Notes: generated by a model not told the origin, from the sequence alone. 64,000 nt of DNA from Alkalibacillus almallahensis (GCF_011761495.1 NZ_JAASRU010000004.1:1-64000), one strand, 5' to 3'; positions 8,067 to 17,277 are shown, counted from the stretch's first letter. Made by a program: numbers and translations.

Positions 8067-9293
8067 TCAATTTTCATCGATTAATCGTTGTTTCATTGTC
8101 CCTTTTAAACCTTCAAGTTTTTGCTTGAATTGTTTTAAATCTCCCTCTAAATCCTGAACATCACCATAGCGAACTTGTTCATAAACACGAATAGTCGCAT
8201 AGTCGATTTCTTGGGCTATACCTAACCGCTTCAACCACTCATATGTCGTTTCAAATTGATATCGACCTATGTCATGTTTAGCTGCCCATTTTTCTAAATC
8301 AAAATAAGCTCTACGAATTTCATGTTCAGGTGGGGTAACTTTTTCTTTACGCTTAAACCATTTGCGATGATTGATTTTTTCTTTATCCACTTGCTCATCA
8401 TATTGATGACGGATTTGATCTTGTTGTGCCAATAATTTTCGACGGTACACGATATAACCCATAATTGCAGCCACGATCATGGCTACTATGACAACATAGA
8501 TCAAATAGTCAAAGACTACCGCAGCAACGGAAGAATCCTGATTAGATTCCATTTCGCCAAAATCAGTTGGGGGCTCACCACTATTTTCATCTTCAACTTC
8601 AGGTGGCTCGATATTAATTCCACCGACAAAGTTGAGCAAAGGGCTTACCGCCCAGGAAAAAGCATACAATGCCCAGTAAATAACCGTGTTGATGACAAAT
8701 TTAATATATGGAAACAAGGTATAGCTTAACCAAGTCAGACCACCCAACGTTCCTAAACTCGCTAAAATGACTAATAACTTCTTCTTCGTTGATTCGCTCC
8801 TGGTCTGTTCATCACGCATGTAAAAGTAACCTAAGCGACCTGCCAACCAGACGAAGACTTGGACGACAAATAAACCTAAATAATAGGCCGAAAAGCCATC
8901 TGACGTTGAGGCTTGCACCATATAGGCTACAATCGCTAATAAAAATGTGATCACTAACACAACTGCTTCAGTATCCTGATCAGGCTTAATATAACGATTT
9001 TCCATACGGATGGTTAAAAATCCAGCTAAAATAATCCCCAAAATAATATGGAAACCAAACATAAAACTGATCGCAAGCAAAATTGGAAAAGCTGCATAAA
9101 CCGCTTTATGACCGCCTATTTTATTTAAAACAATAGCACATAACGGCGCAATCACAAGTGCTATAATTAAAAATTCGATTAATGGTGGGTAAATTTGCAG
9201 TGCAATGTAATTGTAGGCTAACACTAGCCATAATGGAAATAGTTCTAATACATATTGATACCAACGCAAATACTTCAAGGAGAAATCAGCCAT
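8067..9293 (-). CDS. TgpA/DUF4129-type membrane protein lacking the transglutaminase core
   Basis: A 408-aa membrane protein with about seven to eight helices in the first 230 residues, an acidic loop (EPPEVEDENSGEPP), one further TM helix near 265-285 and a charged cytosolic C-terminus resembling DUF4129. In B. subtilis the third gene of the MoxR-DUF58 operon (yebA) encodes a protein of about 740 aa whose middle is a periplasmic transglutaminase-like domain. Here that Cys-His-Asp core is absent. The start overlaps the end of the DUF58 gene by 8 bp, implying translational coupling. The function is unknown; it probably forms an envelope complex with its two neighbours. Confidence 0.7.
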   Translation of the reverse strand: MADFSLKYLRWYQYVLELFPLWLVLAYNYIALQIYPPLIEFLIIALVIAPLCAIVLNKIGGHKAVYAAFPILLAISFMFGFHIILGIILAGFLTIRMENRYIKPDQDTEAVVLVITFLLAIVAYMVQASTSDGFSAYYLGLFVVQVFVWLAGRLGYFYMRDEQTRSESTKKKLLVILASLGTLGGLTWLSYTLFPYIKFVINTVIYWALYAFSWAVSPLLNFVGGINIEPPEVEDENSGEPPTDFGEMESNQDSSVAAVVFDYLIYVVIVAMIVAAIMGYIVYRRKLLAQQDQIRHQYDEQVDKEKINHRKWFKRKEKVTPPEHEIRRAYFDLEKWAAKHDIGRYQFETTYEWLKRLGIAQEIDYATIRVYEQVRYGDVQDLEGDLKQFKQKLEGLKGTMKQRLIDEN

Positions 9294-10485
9294 GCATAGC
9301 CACCTCCCCTTGGTAGGTCTTATGAAGCCCTTCTTCGTTTAAGAAGTATAGGGCAGAACCTCTTCTTTCAAGCCGTTTTAAATAGGCGAGTTGAGAAGCC
9401 CTAACATGACCAACATGAATGATGTATGCAGGTGGTGATTCATGTTTATCAACAAAATGTAGTAAGCGTTCATACTTAGCCGTGAATGTCAGTAACTTCA
9501 AACGTGCTAAAAGTTCAAGTGACCGTTGATAATGTTTCTGCCCTTCTCCTTCAAGTAAGTGCATGAAAGGAATTTGATCAATCGATGAAACATTGATAAA
9601 TAATCGATAAGGAATCTGATGCGTTGTCGCGTAGTGCATCATATAAGCCGTTTTTTCCAGCAAATGCTCAATGTTTTCATGAACACCGCGACCATATTCG
9701 TCGTGTATATTGACTAAAAAGCACCAAGAAATTTGACTTGCTTTCTCGAAGACTTTGGTTTGAAGATTTCCTTCCTTAGCAGATGCTTTCCAATGAATAC
9801 GATTAAATGCATCGCCCGGTTCATAGTCTCTTGTACCAACTGGCAAGGTATGATCATCAAACAAGGAATGATTCGCACGGTGATAGCCCATCCGCTTCGG
9901 GGCCATTAAATCGATATTAGCAACAGCTGACTTTTTTGGATAAACGATAACCTCCTGTTTAAATCTTGTCAGACTTCGCATAAAGATTGATCCAAATCCA
10001 AACATATTAGGTGCTTTGATTTCTACATGATGAATTCGTGCAACACCACGTTTTTCCGTTGAATAAGGAATTTTAAATGTTCGCTTTTCCCAGAACATCA
10101 GATTAAAAGCCTGTTGAAAAGTTGTTGCGTAACGTCTACGAACATGACGCCCTTCTTCAAAACGAACAATATCATCCATTTCAACCGTTAATATAGCGTT
10201 AAATAGAGGTAATATACCTTTCTGTTCAATCGTTACTTCTAATTCTCCTTGATCGCCCTGATAATGCCTAATATTAGCACGAGGAAATTCAATACTTAGA
10301 TAATCATCAACATGTTTTTCATAAAATACGCTCATGCCATATAGCAACATAACTAAAATAGCTAACAACACAAGCATATATATTTGCTCGAAACTAATAA
10401 AAAAAGCAGCAAATAATATAAACGTCCCAATCAAGACAAGTGTCGGGAAAGTTTTGTTATCCTGCGAATACTTTTGAAACGTCAT
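9286..10485 (-). CDS. DUF58 domain-containing protein
   Basis: A 399-aa protein with two adjacent N-terminal TM helices (about residues 15-50), a beta-rich middle, and the DUF58 core with the GTRDYEPGDAFNRIHWKASA motif near residue 215. DUF58 proteins resemble von Willebrand A domains and are regularly encoded after a MoxR ATPase, as here. The gene overlaps the MoxR gene by 4 bp and the downstream membrane gene by 8 bp. The role is probably a chaperone-assisted envelope complex; it is not established biochemically. B. subtilis yeaD is the closest counterpart. Confidence 0.88.
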   Translation of the reverse strand: MTFQKYSQDNKTFPTLVLIGTFILFAAFFISFEQIYMLVLLAILVMLLYGMSVFYEKHVDDYLSIEFPRANIRHYQGDQGELEVTIEQKGILPLFNAILTVEMDDIVRFEEGRHVRRRYATTFQQAFNLMFWEKRTFKIPYSTEKRGVARIHHVEIKAPNMFGFGSIFMRSLTRFKQEVIVYPKKSAVANIDLMAPKRMGYHRANHSLFDDHTLPVGTRDYEPGDAFNRIHWKASAKEGNLQTKVFEKASQISWCFLVNIHDEYGRGVHENIEHLLEKTAYMMHYATTHQIPYRLFINVSSIDQIPFMHLLEGEGQKHYQRSLELLARLKLLTFTAKYERLLHFVDKHESPPAYIIHVGHVRASQLAYLKRLERRGSALYFLNEEGLHKTYQGEVAMHG

Positions 10486-11435
10486 GACGATGTAACTCCA
10501 TATTCAGCTGGTACTTCTACTGTTTCTAACGCTTCACGTAACACCTCATCCTGTGACTTTAAGGTTGCTCCGTCTAAACTTAAGACTAAACGGTGCGGTA
10601 AGACATAAGGTGCCATCGTTTTGACATCATCAGGTGTAACATAATTCCGTCCTTGAATGACCGCACGACCTTGTGCAGCACGCATGAAGGCTAAGGTTCC
10701 ACGTGGACTCACCCCAACGTCGATATCTTGATGCTCGCGTGTCGCGCGAACGATTGAAAGAATATACGCTTCAACATCTTCAGAAACGTGAATGGCTTTC
10801 ACCTCTTCTTGAAACTTTGTTAACATATCATTTGTTAAAATCGCTTGTAACGCATCGAGTGGATTCGTCTCTTTATGCTCACGCATCATCCGTTTTTCAT
10901 CTGCAAACGAAGGATAACCAAGGTCCAATTTCATGAAAAAACGATCCATTTGCGCTTCCGGTAAATCAAATGTCCCTTGCTGTGATTCCACGGGGTTTTG
11001 CGTAGCGATTACGATAAACGGTTGGGGAATATTGACCGTTTCGCCATCAATCGTCACTTGCTTTTCTTCCATTACTTCAAGTAAAGATGATTGCGTACGC
11101 GGTGTAGCACGGTTGATTTCATCAGCTAAAAGCACGTTTGTTAAAACAGGTCCCACACGCATTTCAAACTGCTGATCTTTCGGATTAAAATACTGAATTC
11201 CTGTCACATCTGATGGTAAGACATCTGGCGTGAATTGAATTCGTTGAAAATCACCCTCAACTGATTTCGCTAGGGCTTTTGCGAGCATCGTTTTACCAGT
11301 ACCAGGCACACTTTCTAAGAGCACATGTCCTTGGTTTAAAAATGCGTTCATTAATAACTCAATCGTCTCATCCTTACCCATGATTACCTGACCAATTTGT
11401 TCTTTAATTTTATGTATCTCTTGTTCAATTGCCAT
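10482..11435 (-). CDS. MoxR family AAA+ ATPase
   Basis: A 317-aa AAA+ ATPase of the MoxR family. Walker A is ESVPGTGKTM (about residues 42-51), Walker B is LLADEINRA, sensor 1 is ATQNP and the C-terminal lid carries SPRGTLAFMRAAQ. MoxR ATPases act as chaperones for partner proteins with VWA-like domains, which fits the DUF58 gene that overlaps it. It corresponds to B. subtilis yeaC. The ATG at 11435 follows GGGAGGATTC. It heads a three-gene minus-strand operon (moxR, DUF58, TgpA-like). Confidence 0.93.
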   Translation of the reverse strand: MAIEQEIHKIKEQIGQVIMGKDETIELLMNAFLNQGHVLLESVPGTGKTMLAKALAKSVEGDFQRIQFTPDVLPSDVTGIQYFNPKDQQFEMRVGPVLTNVLLADEINRATPRTQSSLLEVMEEKQVTIDGETVNIPQPFIVIATQNPVESQQGTFDLPEAQMDRFFMKLDLGYPSFADEKRMMREHKETNPLDALQAILTNDMLTKFQEEVKAIHVSEDVEAYILSIVRATREHQDIDVGVSPRGTLAFMRAAQGRAVIQGRNYVTPDDVKTMAPYVLPHRLVLSLDGATLKSQDEVLREALETVEVPAEYGVTSS

Positions 11436-11636
11436 ATTGAATCCTCCCTGTCACAATCATCATATTTTTCAGACTAATTATATTACAAAAATACTTTAAC
11501 ATAAAAATGGATATGAATCATTATTCATTCGTTAATTAATCCATATTTTTCTAAAAACTACGCTTTGATACGAAGGTAGTTAACTAACTTAAGGTAGGCT
11601 CTTTGCGTATGATATGTATTCTTAACACTCCGCCAC

Positions 11637-11993
11637 AGCCCGTTGTTAAAATTGTGATCCGCTAACGGTGGACGCTTTCCGCAGGCACGGCTCGAGCCAG
11701 GCAACTTCATCGAATAAGCTTCTTTGTTACTTGCACCGAGGAAGCCTACTTCGAAGCATTACTAGAAGACGCAGGTGCATCCTCGGCAGTTAAAGGAACT
11801 TCGGCTAAGTTCCGGACGTCAATCACAAACGCCGAAGTGACCCACATCCTGTGGCCCTCTGGGGGTCTCGAGACTCGTGCTGTTCCTGTGACGGCCCGGA
11901 CGGCCTAATGTCGACGTTGGTCACAGGACGTGACCGCTTTTAGTCGACCAGGAGTCGCCACCTTCGCTCCTCACAATTTAACAACTAAATGCT
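11637..11993 (-). repeat. Dispersed modular hairpin repeat, copy 1 (long form)
   Basis: A G+C-rich, non-coding block of about 357 bp in an A+T-rich intergenic region (11453-12067). It shares its ends and core with blocks at 17071 and 58861 (the last in the opposite orientation): CCGTTGTT..ATTGTGAT, CGGACGCTTTCCGC, CACGGCTCGAGCC, GGTCTCGAGAC, CAGGAGTCGCC and CTCACAATT.AACAACTAA. Compared with copy 2 it carries two extra modules, each an imperfect hairpin. The 185 bp before it are A+T-rich and hold nothing recognisable beyond the likely moxR promoter region. The strand given is arbitrary. Confidence 0.85.
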
Positions 11994-12031
11994 TAACAAA
12001 AGAATGATCAACACGATATTTTATAAAGAAA

Positions 12032-12059
12032 ACCTGACTATATCATCATATAGTCAGGT
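12032..12059 (-). terminator. Terminator of the YgaD-like ABC transporter gene
   Basis: A 12-bp inverted repeat ACCTGACTATAT/ATATAGTCAGGT with a 4-nt loop is followed on the minus strand by TTTTCTTTAT. It lies just after the ABC transporter stop codon. Confidence 0.85.
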
Positions 12060-12067
12060 CCTTCTAA

Positions 12068-13834
12068 TCAAACATGATTGACTTCATGCTGGTCTAACTC
12101 TTGTACAGTGAATAAATTATAATATAAACCTCGTTGTTGCATTAATTCTTCGTGTGTTCCTTCTTCTTTGATCTCTCCATCATTCATTAAAATGATTCGG
12201 TCGGCATGTGTAATCGTAGATAAACGGTGAGCAACAACAAAGGTTGTCCGACTATCGGATAATGTTGACATCGCTTCTTGAATCAAGTGTTCACTTTCCA
12301 AATCAAGTGCTGAGGTTGCTTCGTCTAAAATTAATAATGGTGGATTTTTCAAGAAGACACGTGCAATAGCGACACGTTGCTTTTGACCACCAGACAATTT
12401 CACTCCGCGCTCACCAACTAATGTATTATAGCCATTTGGAAATTCCATGATAAACTCATGGGCATTGGCAGCTTTAGCCGCTTGAATAACCTCTTCATTT
12501 GTCGCATCTGGATTTCCCATGCGGATATTCATTTCAATCGAATCACTGAAAAGAATACTATCTTGTAAAACCATTCCGATTTTATCACGTAATGAACGAG
12601 CTTGAAGATCGCGGACATCATAACCATCGATTTTAACCGCGCCATCGACCACATCATAAAAACGAGGGATCAAACTAACAAGCGTTGACTTACCGCCCCC
12701 ACTCATTCCTACAAGTGCAACGGTCTCACCTTTCTTAACCGATAGATCAACATTTTTAAGAACTAATTCCTCTTCATCATCATACTTAAATGACACATTT
12801 TCAAACGTGACGTCACCATGAACTGATTCCAATTTTTTAGCATTTGGTCGGTCGACTATGTCATATTCTTCGTCCATAAACTCAAAGACACGGTCCATTG
12901 AAGCGTGTGCTTGTGTAAGTTGAGTCATGCTATTCACTAGACGACGCAGTGGATTATACACACGTTGCATATACTGAACAAACGCGACCATAACACCAAT
13001 CGTTACAGCGCCTTCTAACACAAAATAACCGCCTAATCCTAAGACAACTAATGGCGCTAAATCCGTAATTGTATGAGTGACGGCGTATGATTTAGCGTTC
13101 CAGTTCGTAAATCGCAGCGCTCGATCTAAATATTTTCCGTTATGTTCGTCAAATTCATTTTGAGCATGATCCTCTAAGGCAAAACCACGAATAACTGGCA
13201 TCCCCTGCACACGCTCGTGTAAGTGTCCTTGTACTTCAGCTAACGCCTGTGAACGATCACGGGTTAACTCTCGCAGTCTAGAATAAAAATACTTCACTGA
13301 AAAACCATAAACCGGGAATAACACAATAGCTGTAAGCGTTAATAGAGGATCAAGGTAGGTCATAATGCCAAGCGCAATTAATATCGTTCCCATATCAAGC
13401 CAAATATTCATTAGACCTGTTACCACAAATGTTTTGGTCTGCTCTACGTCATGAATCACACGTGAAATAATTTCACCCGTTTTAGTTTTTGAATAAAATT
13501 TCAAACTTAAACGTTGTATATGGTCGAATAAATGATCACGAATGTCATATAAAATTTTACTACTCACATACTGCGCTAAATATTGTCGGAAATATTCGAT
13601 CGGCGGACGTAAAACTAAAAAGACAAAGAAAGCAATTCCCATAATCCAAACCAATTTGTCTATTTGCTCAGCTGTTGTTAAATCATCTGCACGTAAAATA
13701 TCATCAATCACATACATCGTGATCAGCGGCATAATTAAAGGTATACCAAACTTTAAAATACCGACTAATATGGTTAACGCTATTTTCCATTTATAAGGCT
13801 TTACAAACTGCAAATAACGTTTAATACTATCCAA
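12068..13834 (-). CDS. ygaD: ABC exporter, fused membrane and ATPase domains (YgaD)
   Basis: A 588-aa half-transporter of the MsbA/LmrA type. Six TM helices span residues 15-300. The ATPase domain has Walker A GMSGGGKST, the signature LSGGQKQR, Walker B LLILDEATSALD and the H-loop VAHRLST. It works as a homo- or heterodimer; no partner gene is adjacent, so a homodimer is likely. Family members export lipids, drugs or peptides; the substrate is unknown. Synteny with B. subtilis ygaD (next to ygaC and sspE) is good. The start at 13834 is preceded by AAGGTGACAAG. Confidence 0.92.
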   Translation of the reverse strand: MDSIKRYLQFVKPYKWKIALTILVGILKFGIPLIMPLITMYVIDDILRADDLTTAEQIDKLVWIMGIAFFVFLVLRPPIEYFRQYLAQYVSSKILYDIRDHLFDHIQRLSLKFYSKTKTGEIISRVIHDVEQTKTFVVTGLMNIWLDMGTILIALGIMTYLDPLLTLTAIVLFPVYGFSVKYFYSRLRELTRDRSQALAEVQGHLHERVQGMPVIRGFALEDHAQNEFDEHNGKYLDRALRFTNWNAKSYAVTHTITDLAPLVVLGLGGYFVLEGAVTIGVMVAFVQYMQRVYNPLRRLVNSMTQLTQAHASMDRVFEFMDEEYDIVDRPNAKKLESVHGDVTFENVSFKYDDEEELVLKNVDLSVKKGETVALVGMSGGGKSTLVSLIPRFYDVVDGAVKIDGYDVRDLQARSLRDKIGMVLQDSILFSDSIEMNIRMGNPDATNEEVIQAAKAANAHEFIMEFPNGYNTLVGERGVKLSGGQKQRVAIARVFLKNPPLLILDEATSALDLESEHLIQEAMSTLSDSRTTFVVAHRLSTITHADRIILMNDGEIKEEGTHEELMQQRGLYYNLFTVQELDQHEVNHV

Positions 13835-13921
13835 TTTCTTGTCACCTTCTTTCGTTGCCTAACAAATAAAAGACACTTGTCATAGGACAAGCGTTCTACG
13901 TTACGATTGTTATTTCACTGA

Positions 13922-14452
13922 TTACTTGTAATTTCTACGATAATAATCATACCATTTTTCCACAAACGCCGCATCGAAAGGCCCTTTTCTTCCTTGTACC
14001 CATTGTTCTAATATCTGCAATTGTTTATACAAGATTTGTTGTAAAACATCAGGATAATTCATTTTCTTACGGTGAATATCATATTCATCTTCATCTAAAA
14101 TCTTATAAGAGCCATCAGCAAATACTTTAATATCTAAATCATAATCAATATATTTCAACGCTTCATGATCGACCACATATGGTGAACTGATATTACAATA
14201 ATAATAAATGCCATCTTGTCGCATCATGGAAATGATATTAAACCAATAATCTGTTGTGAAATAAGTTATAGCAGGCTCACGCGTTCGCCACGTGCGACCA
14301 TCACTTTCAGTTACTTTCACACGATCGTTGCCACCGATTAAGGTTGTTTCATCGCTATGTAAAACGATTGTTTTTTCCCAAACACGGTGCAATGAGCCGT
14401 TATGTTTATAGCTGCGAATTTCGATTTCATCTCCGTCTTCAGGAATCATCAT
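13922..14452 (-). CDS. ygaC: DUF402 nucleoside di/triphosphatase (YgaC)
   Basis: A 176-aa DUF402 protein, the same length as B. subtilis YgaC. A Staphylococcus aureus member of the family is a divalent-metal-dependent nucleoside tri- and diphosphatase. The acidic [14 protein letters not shown] motif with LDEDEYD after it is the metal-binding region, and the N-terminus forms a beta barrel. A hairpin CTTGTC/GACAAG with a T-rich tail just downstream (13871-13895) may be its terminator. It lies between ygaD and sspE, as in B. subtilis. Confidence 0.9.
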   Translation of the reverse strand: MMIPEDGDEIEIRSYKHNGSLHRVWEKTIVLHSDETTLIGGNDRVKVTESDGRTWRTREPAITYFTTDYWFNIISMMRQDGIYYYCNISSPYVVDHEALKYIDYDLDIKVFADGSYKILDEDEYDIHRKKMNYPDVLQQILYKQLQILEQWVQGRKGPFDAAFVEKWYDYYRRNYK

Positions 14453-14556
14453 CGCTAACCCTTCCTTCTTTATTTACTTTCATTGACAACGTCATTCCAA
14501 TATCGACATTGTACCATATCAATCGACTGAATTCGATTATGTTGCGTGAAAATAAA

Positions 14557-14590
14557 GAAGAAGCACTCCATATACCAGGAGTGCTTCTTC
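14557..14590 (-). terminator. Terminator of sspE
   Basis: A perfect 13-bp inverted repeat (14557-14569 and 14578-14590) with an 8-nt loop is followed on the minus strand by TTTATTTT. A smaller CATGAT/ATCATG hairpin lies between it and the sspE stop codon. Confidence 0.85.
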
Positions 14591-14618
14591 CCACATGATG
14601 CATGATTAAATCATGTCA

Positions 14619-14846
14619 TTATTGGTTTTTTTGGTTTTGCTGATTTTGCTGCTGTTTCTTTTGTTGAGATTGCTGATTTTGACGCTTCACTTCTTGCGCG
14701 TCTGTCTCAGAAGCAAATTCTTGCTGAAATTGACCTTGTTGAGCTTGCTGAGATTGTTGATTTTGTTGCTTAACTTGTTGTGCGTTAGTTTGCGCAGCTT
14801 GCTGGTTTGGTTGTTGCTGCGCTTGACGTTGGTTCTTCTTAGCCAT
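14619..14846 (-). CDS. sspE: Gamma-type small acid-soluble spore protein SspE
   Basis: A 75-aa, extremely Gln- and Asn-rich protein with no Cys or Trp. It carries the two spaced repeats typical of gamma-SASP: NAQQVKQQNQQSQQ and DAQEVKRQNQQSQQ, each preceded by an FASETDA-like or equivalent segment. Gamma-SASP serves as an amino acid store degraded at germination by the GPR protease. The ATG at 14846 follows GGAGGTGATATCA, a very strong ribosome site; an upstream in-frame start is ignored. Synteny (ygaC-sspE-mutY side) supports the call. It is direct evidence that the organism forms endospores. Confidence 0.93.
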   Translation of the reverse strand: MAKKNQRQAQQQPNQQAAQTNAQQVKQQNQQSQQAQQGQFQQEFASETDAQEVKRQNQQSQQKKQQQNQQNQKNQ

Positions 14847-14925
14847 TGATATCACCTCCGCATTGATTAATCTAACCAAATTAGCGGTGTGTTATCCAAA
14901 ATATCATTTCCAAAAAAATCTAATT

Positions 14926-16008
14926 TCAAATCAGCTTATTGAGCACCTTTTGTTGTACATTCGGTAATGGATAAGTTCTAATTAACTCATCATCAACCCA
15001 TTCACCATTTAAATTCGGACGGTCTTGATCAATGATTTCAGCCTCTAATATGTCGACTTCCCATATAACATGTGAAAACACATGTTTAACTCGTCCAAGA
15101 TGAGATGTTAACGTAATTGATACACCGTAATGTTCTTTAAACCAATTAATTAATGATGTTTCAGTAAATTTTTCTTGAGAATATAATGGAAATTGCCAAA
15201 GACCGGCTAACAATCCATCATCAGGTCGTTTTTCGATCAAATAATTTCCCGTGTTATCACGTAAAATAAGAGTAAAGTAAGTTTCCTGCTTTTGTTTTTT
15301 CGCCTTTGTTTTAACAGGAAGTTCAGTTTGGATTCCTTTAGCATAGGCTTGGCAATGTGATTGGACAGGACACTGATCACATCTCGGGTTTTTAGGTTGG
15401 CAAATTAATGCTCCTAATTCCATTAATCCTTGATTAAAAGCTGAAGGATCTTCCTCTGAAATAATGTCACGAATTATATCTTCAAATACCGTTTTTGTTT
15501 TCGGCTTAGCAATATCTTCATCAATCTCTAAAACACGTGACATCACACGCATAACATTGCCATCAACTGCAGGTTCTGGTTGATTAAACGCAATACTTAA
15601 AATCGCACCTTGCGTATAAGAACCGACGCCTTTTAATTTTTTCAATTCTTTTTTATCACTTGGTACTTGCCCGTTATATGTAGACACTACTTCTTTTACA
15701 GCATCATGAAGGTTGCGGGCACGTGAGTAATAACCTAACCCTTCCCACGCCTTTAACACATCTTGTTGGTCTGCATGAGCCAGTTCATACACAGTCGGAT
15801 AATGATTCATGAAATGTTTAAAATAAGGGATAACTGTGTCGACCTGTGTCTGCTGTAACATAATTTCTGAGACCCAAATATGATAAGGATCTTGTGTTCG
15901 GCGCCAAGGTAAATCCCGCTTCTGATCGTAGTACCAGTTAATCAAATCATTTCTGAATGCTTGACCATCAAATAAAACGGGTATGGATATAGAGGATTTA
16001 TTAGACAT
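14926..16008 (-). CDS. mutY: A/G-specific adenine glycosylase MutY
   Basis: A 360-aa DNA glycosylase that removes adenine mispaired with 8-oxoguanine. The HhH-GPD domain holds EIMLQQTQVDTV with the catalytic Glu, LKGVGSYTQGAI and the catalytic Asp in EPAVDGNVMRV. The 4Fe-4S cluster cysteines lie in CQPKNPRCDQCPVQSHC (spacing 6-2-5). The C-terminal NUDIX-like domain recognises 8-oxoG. The start is the ATG at 16008 after AGGTGAT; a GTG three codons upstream is less likely. This is yfhQ of B. subtilis, transcribed divergently from yfhP with only 37 bp between the start codons. Confidence 0.96.
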   Translation of the reverse strand: MSNKSSISIPVLFDGQAFRNDLINWYYDQKRDLPWRRTQDPYHIWVSEIMLQQTQVDTVIPYFKHFMNHYPTVYELAHADQQDVLKAWEGLGYYSRARNLHDAVKEVVSTYNGQVPSDKKELKKLKGVGSYTQGAILSIAFNQPEPAVDGNVMRVMSRVLEIDEDIAKPKTKTVFEDIIRDIISEEDPSAFNQGLMELGALICQPKNPRCDQCPVQSHCQAYAKGIQTELPVKTKAKKQKQETYFTLILRDNTGNYLIEKRPDDGLLAGLWQFPLYSQEKFTETSLINWFKEHYGVSITLTSHLGRVKHVFSHVIWEVDILEAEIIDQDRPNLNGEWVDDELIRTYPLPNVQQKVLNKLI

Positions 16009-16045
16009 ACTTATCACCTAACTTATTCTAAGGAGGTATAAACCA

Positions 16046-17023
16046 TTGGATACGGCAACCCACATCACTATGGGCGTCGCCATCGGTGGGTTGGCTACAA
16101 TCGACCCCGCCGTTGAACAAAACCCTGAGCTATTTCACGCCGTTTTTATTGGGGCCATCATTGGTTCACATGCTCCTGATTTTGATACATTTTTTAAATT
16201 TAAAGATAATGCCACATATATACGCCATCACCGTGGATCATCGCATTCTCCATTAGCTGTTTTATTATGGAGTTTGATTGTATCGTTACCATTATTTCTA
16301 ATCTTCCAAGATGCATCATTCAGCCATCTTTGGGGTTGGATTTTATTATCCGTCATACTTCATGTGTTTGTCGATATATTTAATGCATATGGAACTCAAG
16401 CGTTAAAGCCTTTTGTGAATAAATGGATAGCGCTTGGCTGGATCAGTACATTTGATCCGTATATATTTGGCTTATTTTCAGCTGGAGCCATTGCCTGGTT
16501 ACTAGGAGCGGACCCTGTCATTACCTACGGGGCAATATTTTTTGTCGTTTTCTTATACTATATTAAACGATTTCTTGATAAAAAAGAAATCACCGATATT
16601 TTACAGAAGCATTTCCCAAGTGCGACGAAAATCATCACACAGCCTACTATTAGACATAATGAATGGCGTGTTGTTATTGAGACACCTAAATTTTATTTTG
16701 TTGCCGATTATGATCACGGTCATATCGACATCAAGGACACCTTTGAAAAACGGGATTTCCCAGATTCAACTGAAATGAATGCAGCCTTTCAAGATGATAA
16801 CGTTAAATCGTTTAGAAATTTCTCACCCGTTTATCGGTATGAGATTGAACGTCATGATGATTATACTGAAATTCGCTTTATCGATTTACGCTATCGCACA
16901 GACGGCCATTATCCATTCGTCGCTGTCGTCACGTTAGATAAGTTCTATAATATTTTAACATCTTATACGGGTTGGATTTATTCCGAAGAGAAATTACAAA
17001 AAAAACTTGAATCGCTGACTTAA
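16046..17023 (+). CDS. yfhP: Membrane-bound metal-dependent hydrolase (DUF457, YfhP)
   Basis: A 325-aa protein with an N-terminal membrane domain of four to five helices and a cytosolic C-terminal half. The N-terminus MDTATHITMG, then SHAPDFDTF and HHRGSSHSP, gives the His/Asp set typical of the YdjM/DUF457 family of predicted metal-dependent membrane hydrolases. The start is the TTG at 16046, nine bases after AGGAGG. It matches B. subtilis yfhP in length and in being divergent from mutY. The substrate is unknown. Confidence 0.9.
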   Translation: MDTATHITMGVAIGGLATIDPAVEQNPELFHAVFIGAIIGSHAPDFDTFFKFKDNATYIRHHRGSSHSPLAVLLWSLIVSLPLFLIFQDASFSHLWGWILLSVILHVFVDIFNAYGTQALKPFVNKWIALGWISTFDPYIFGLFSAGAIAWLLGADPVITYGAIFFVVFLYYIKRFLDKKEITDILQKHFPSATKIITQPTIRHNEWRVVIETPKFYFVADYDHGHIDIKDTFEKRDFPDSTEMNAAFQDDNVKSFRNFSPVYRYEIERHDDYTEIRFIDLRYRTDGHYPFVAVVTLDKFYNILTSYTGWIYSEEKLQKKLESLT

Positions 17024-17027
17024 AATG

Positions 17028-17057
17028 AACCAGTCAAAGTAATTTTGGCTGGTTTTT
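17028..17057 (+). terminator. Probable terminator of yfhP
   Basis: A short stem (AACCAG/CTGGTT, 15-nt loop) followed by TTTTT lies just after the stop codon. The stem is only 6 bp, so confidence is moderate. Confidence 0.55.
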
Positions 17058-17070
17058 ATTCGGTTTGTTT

Positions 17071-17277
17071 AAGCCCGTTGTTGATATTGTGATCCGCTTT
17101 CGGCGGACGCTTTCCGCAGGCACGGCTCGAGCCTCCTCGGCAACTAAAGGAACTGCCGGACGTCAATCACAAACGCCGAAGTGACCCACATCCTGTGGCC
17201 CTCTGAGGGTCTCGAGACGCGTGCTGTTCCCACAGGAGTCGCCGCCTTCGCTCCTCACAATTCAACAACTAAGTGCT
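17071..17277 (+). repeat. Dispersed modular hairpin repeat, copy 2 (short form)
   Basis: A G+C-rich 207-bp block sharing both ends and core motifs with the copies at 11637 and 58861 but without their two extra hairpin modules. It is the minimal form seen here: GATCCGC..CGGACGCTTTCCGC, CACGGCTCGAGCC, GTGACCCACATCCTGTGG, GGTCTCGAGAC, CACAGGAGTCGCC. It contains no open frame with a start and ribosome site. The remaining bases to 17396 are A+T-rich with nothing recognised. Confidence 0.85.

Noticed and set aside
14613-14849. Leu-rich 78-codon frame opposite sspE
   Set aside because: It is the complement of CAA-rich Gln codons of sspE and has no independent ribosome site or family match.
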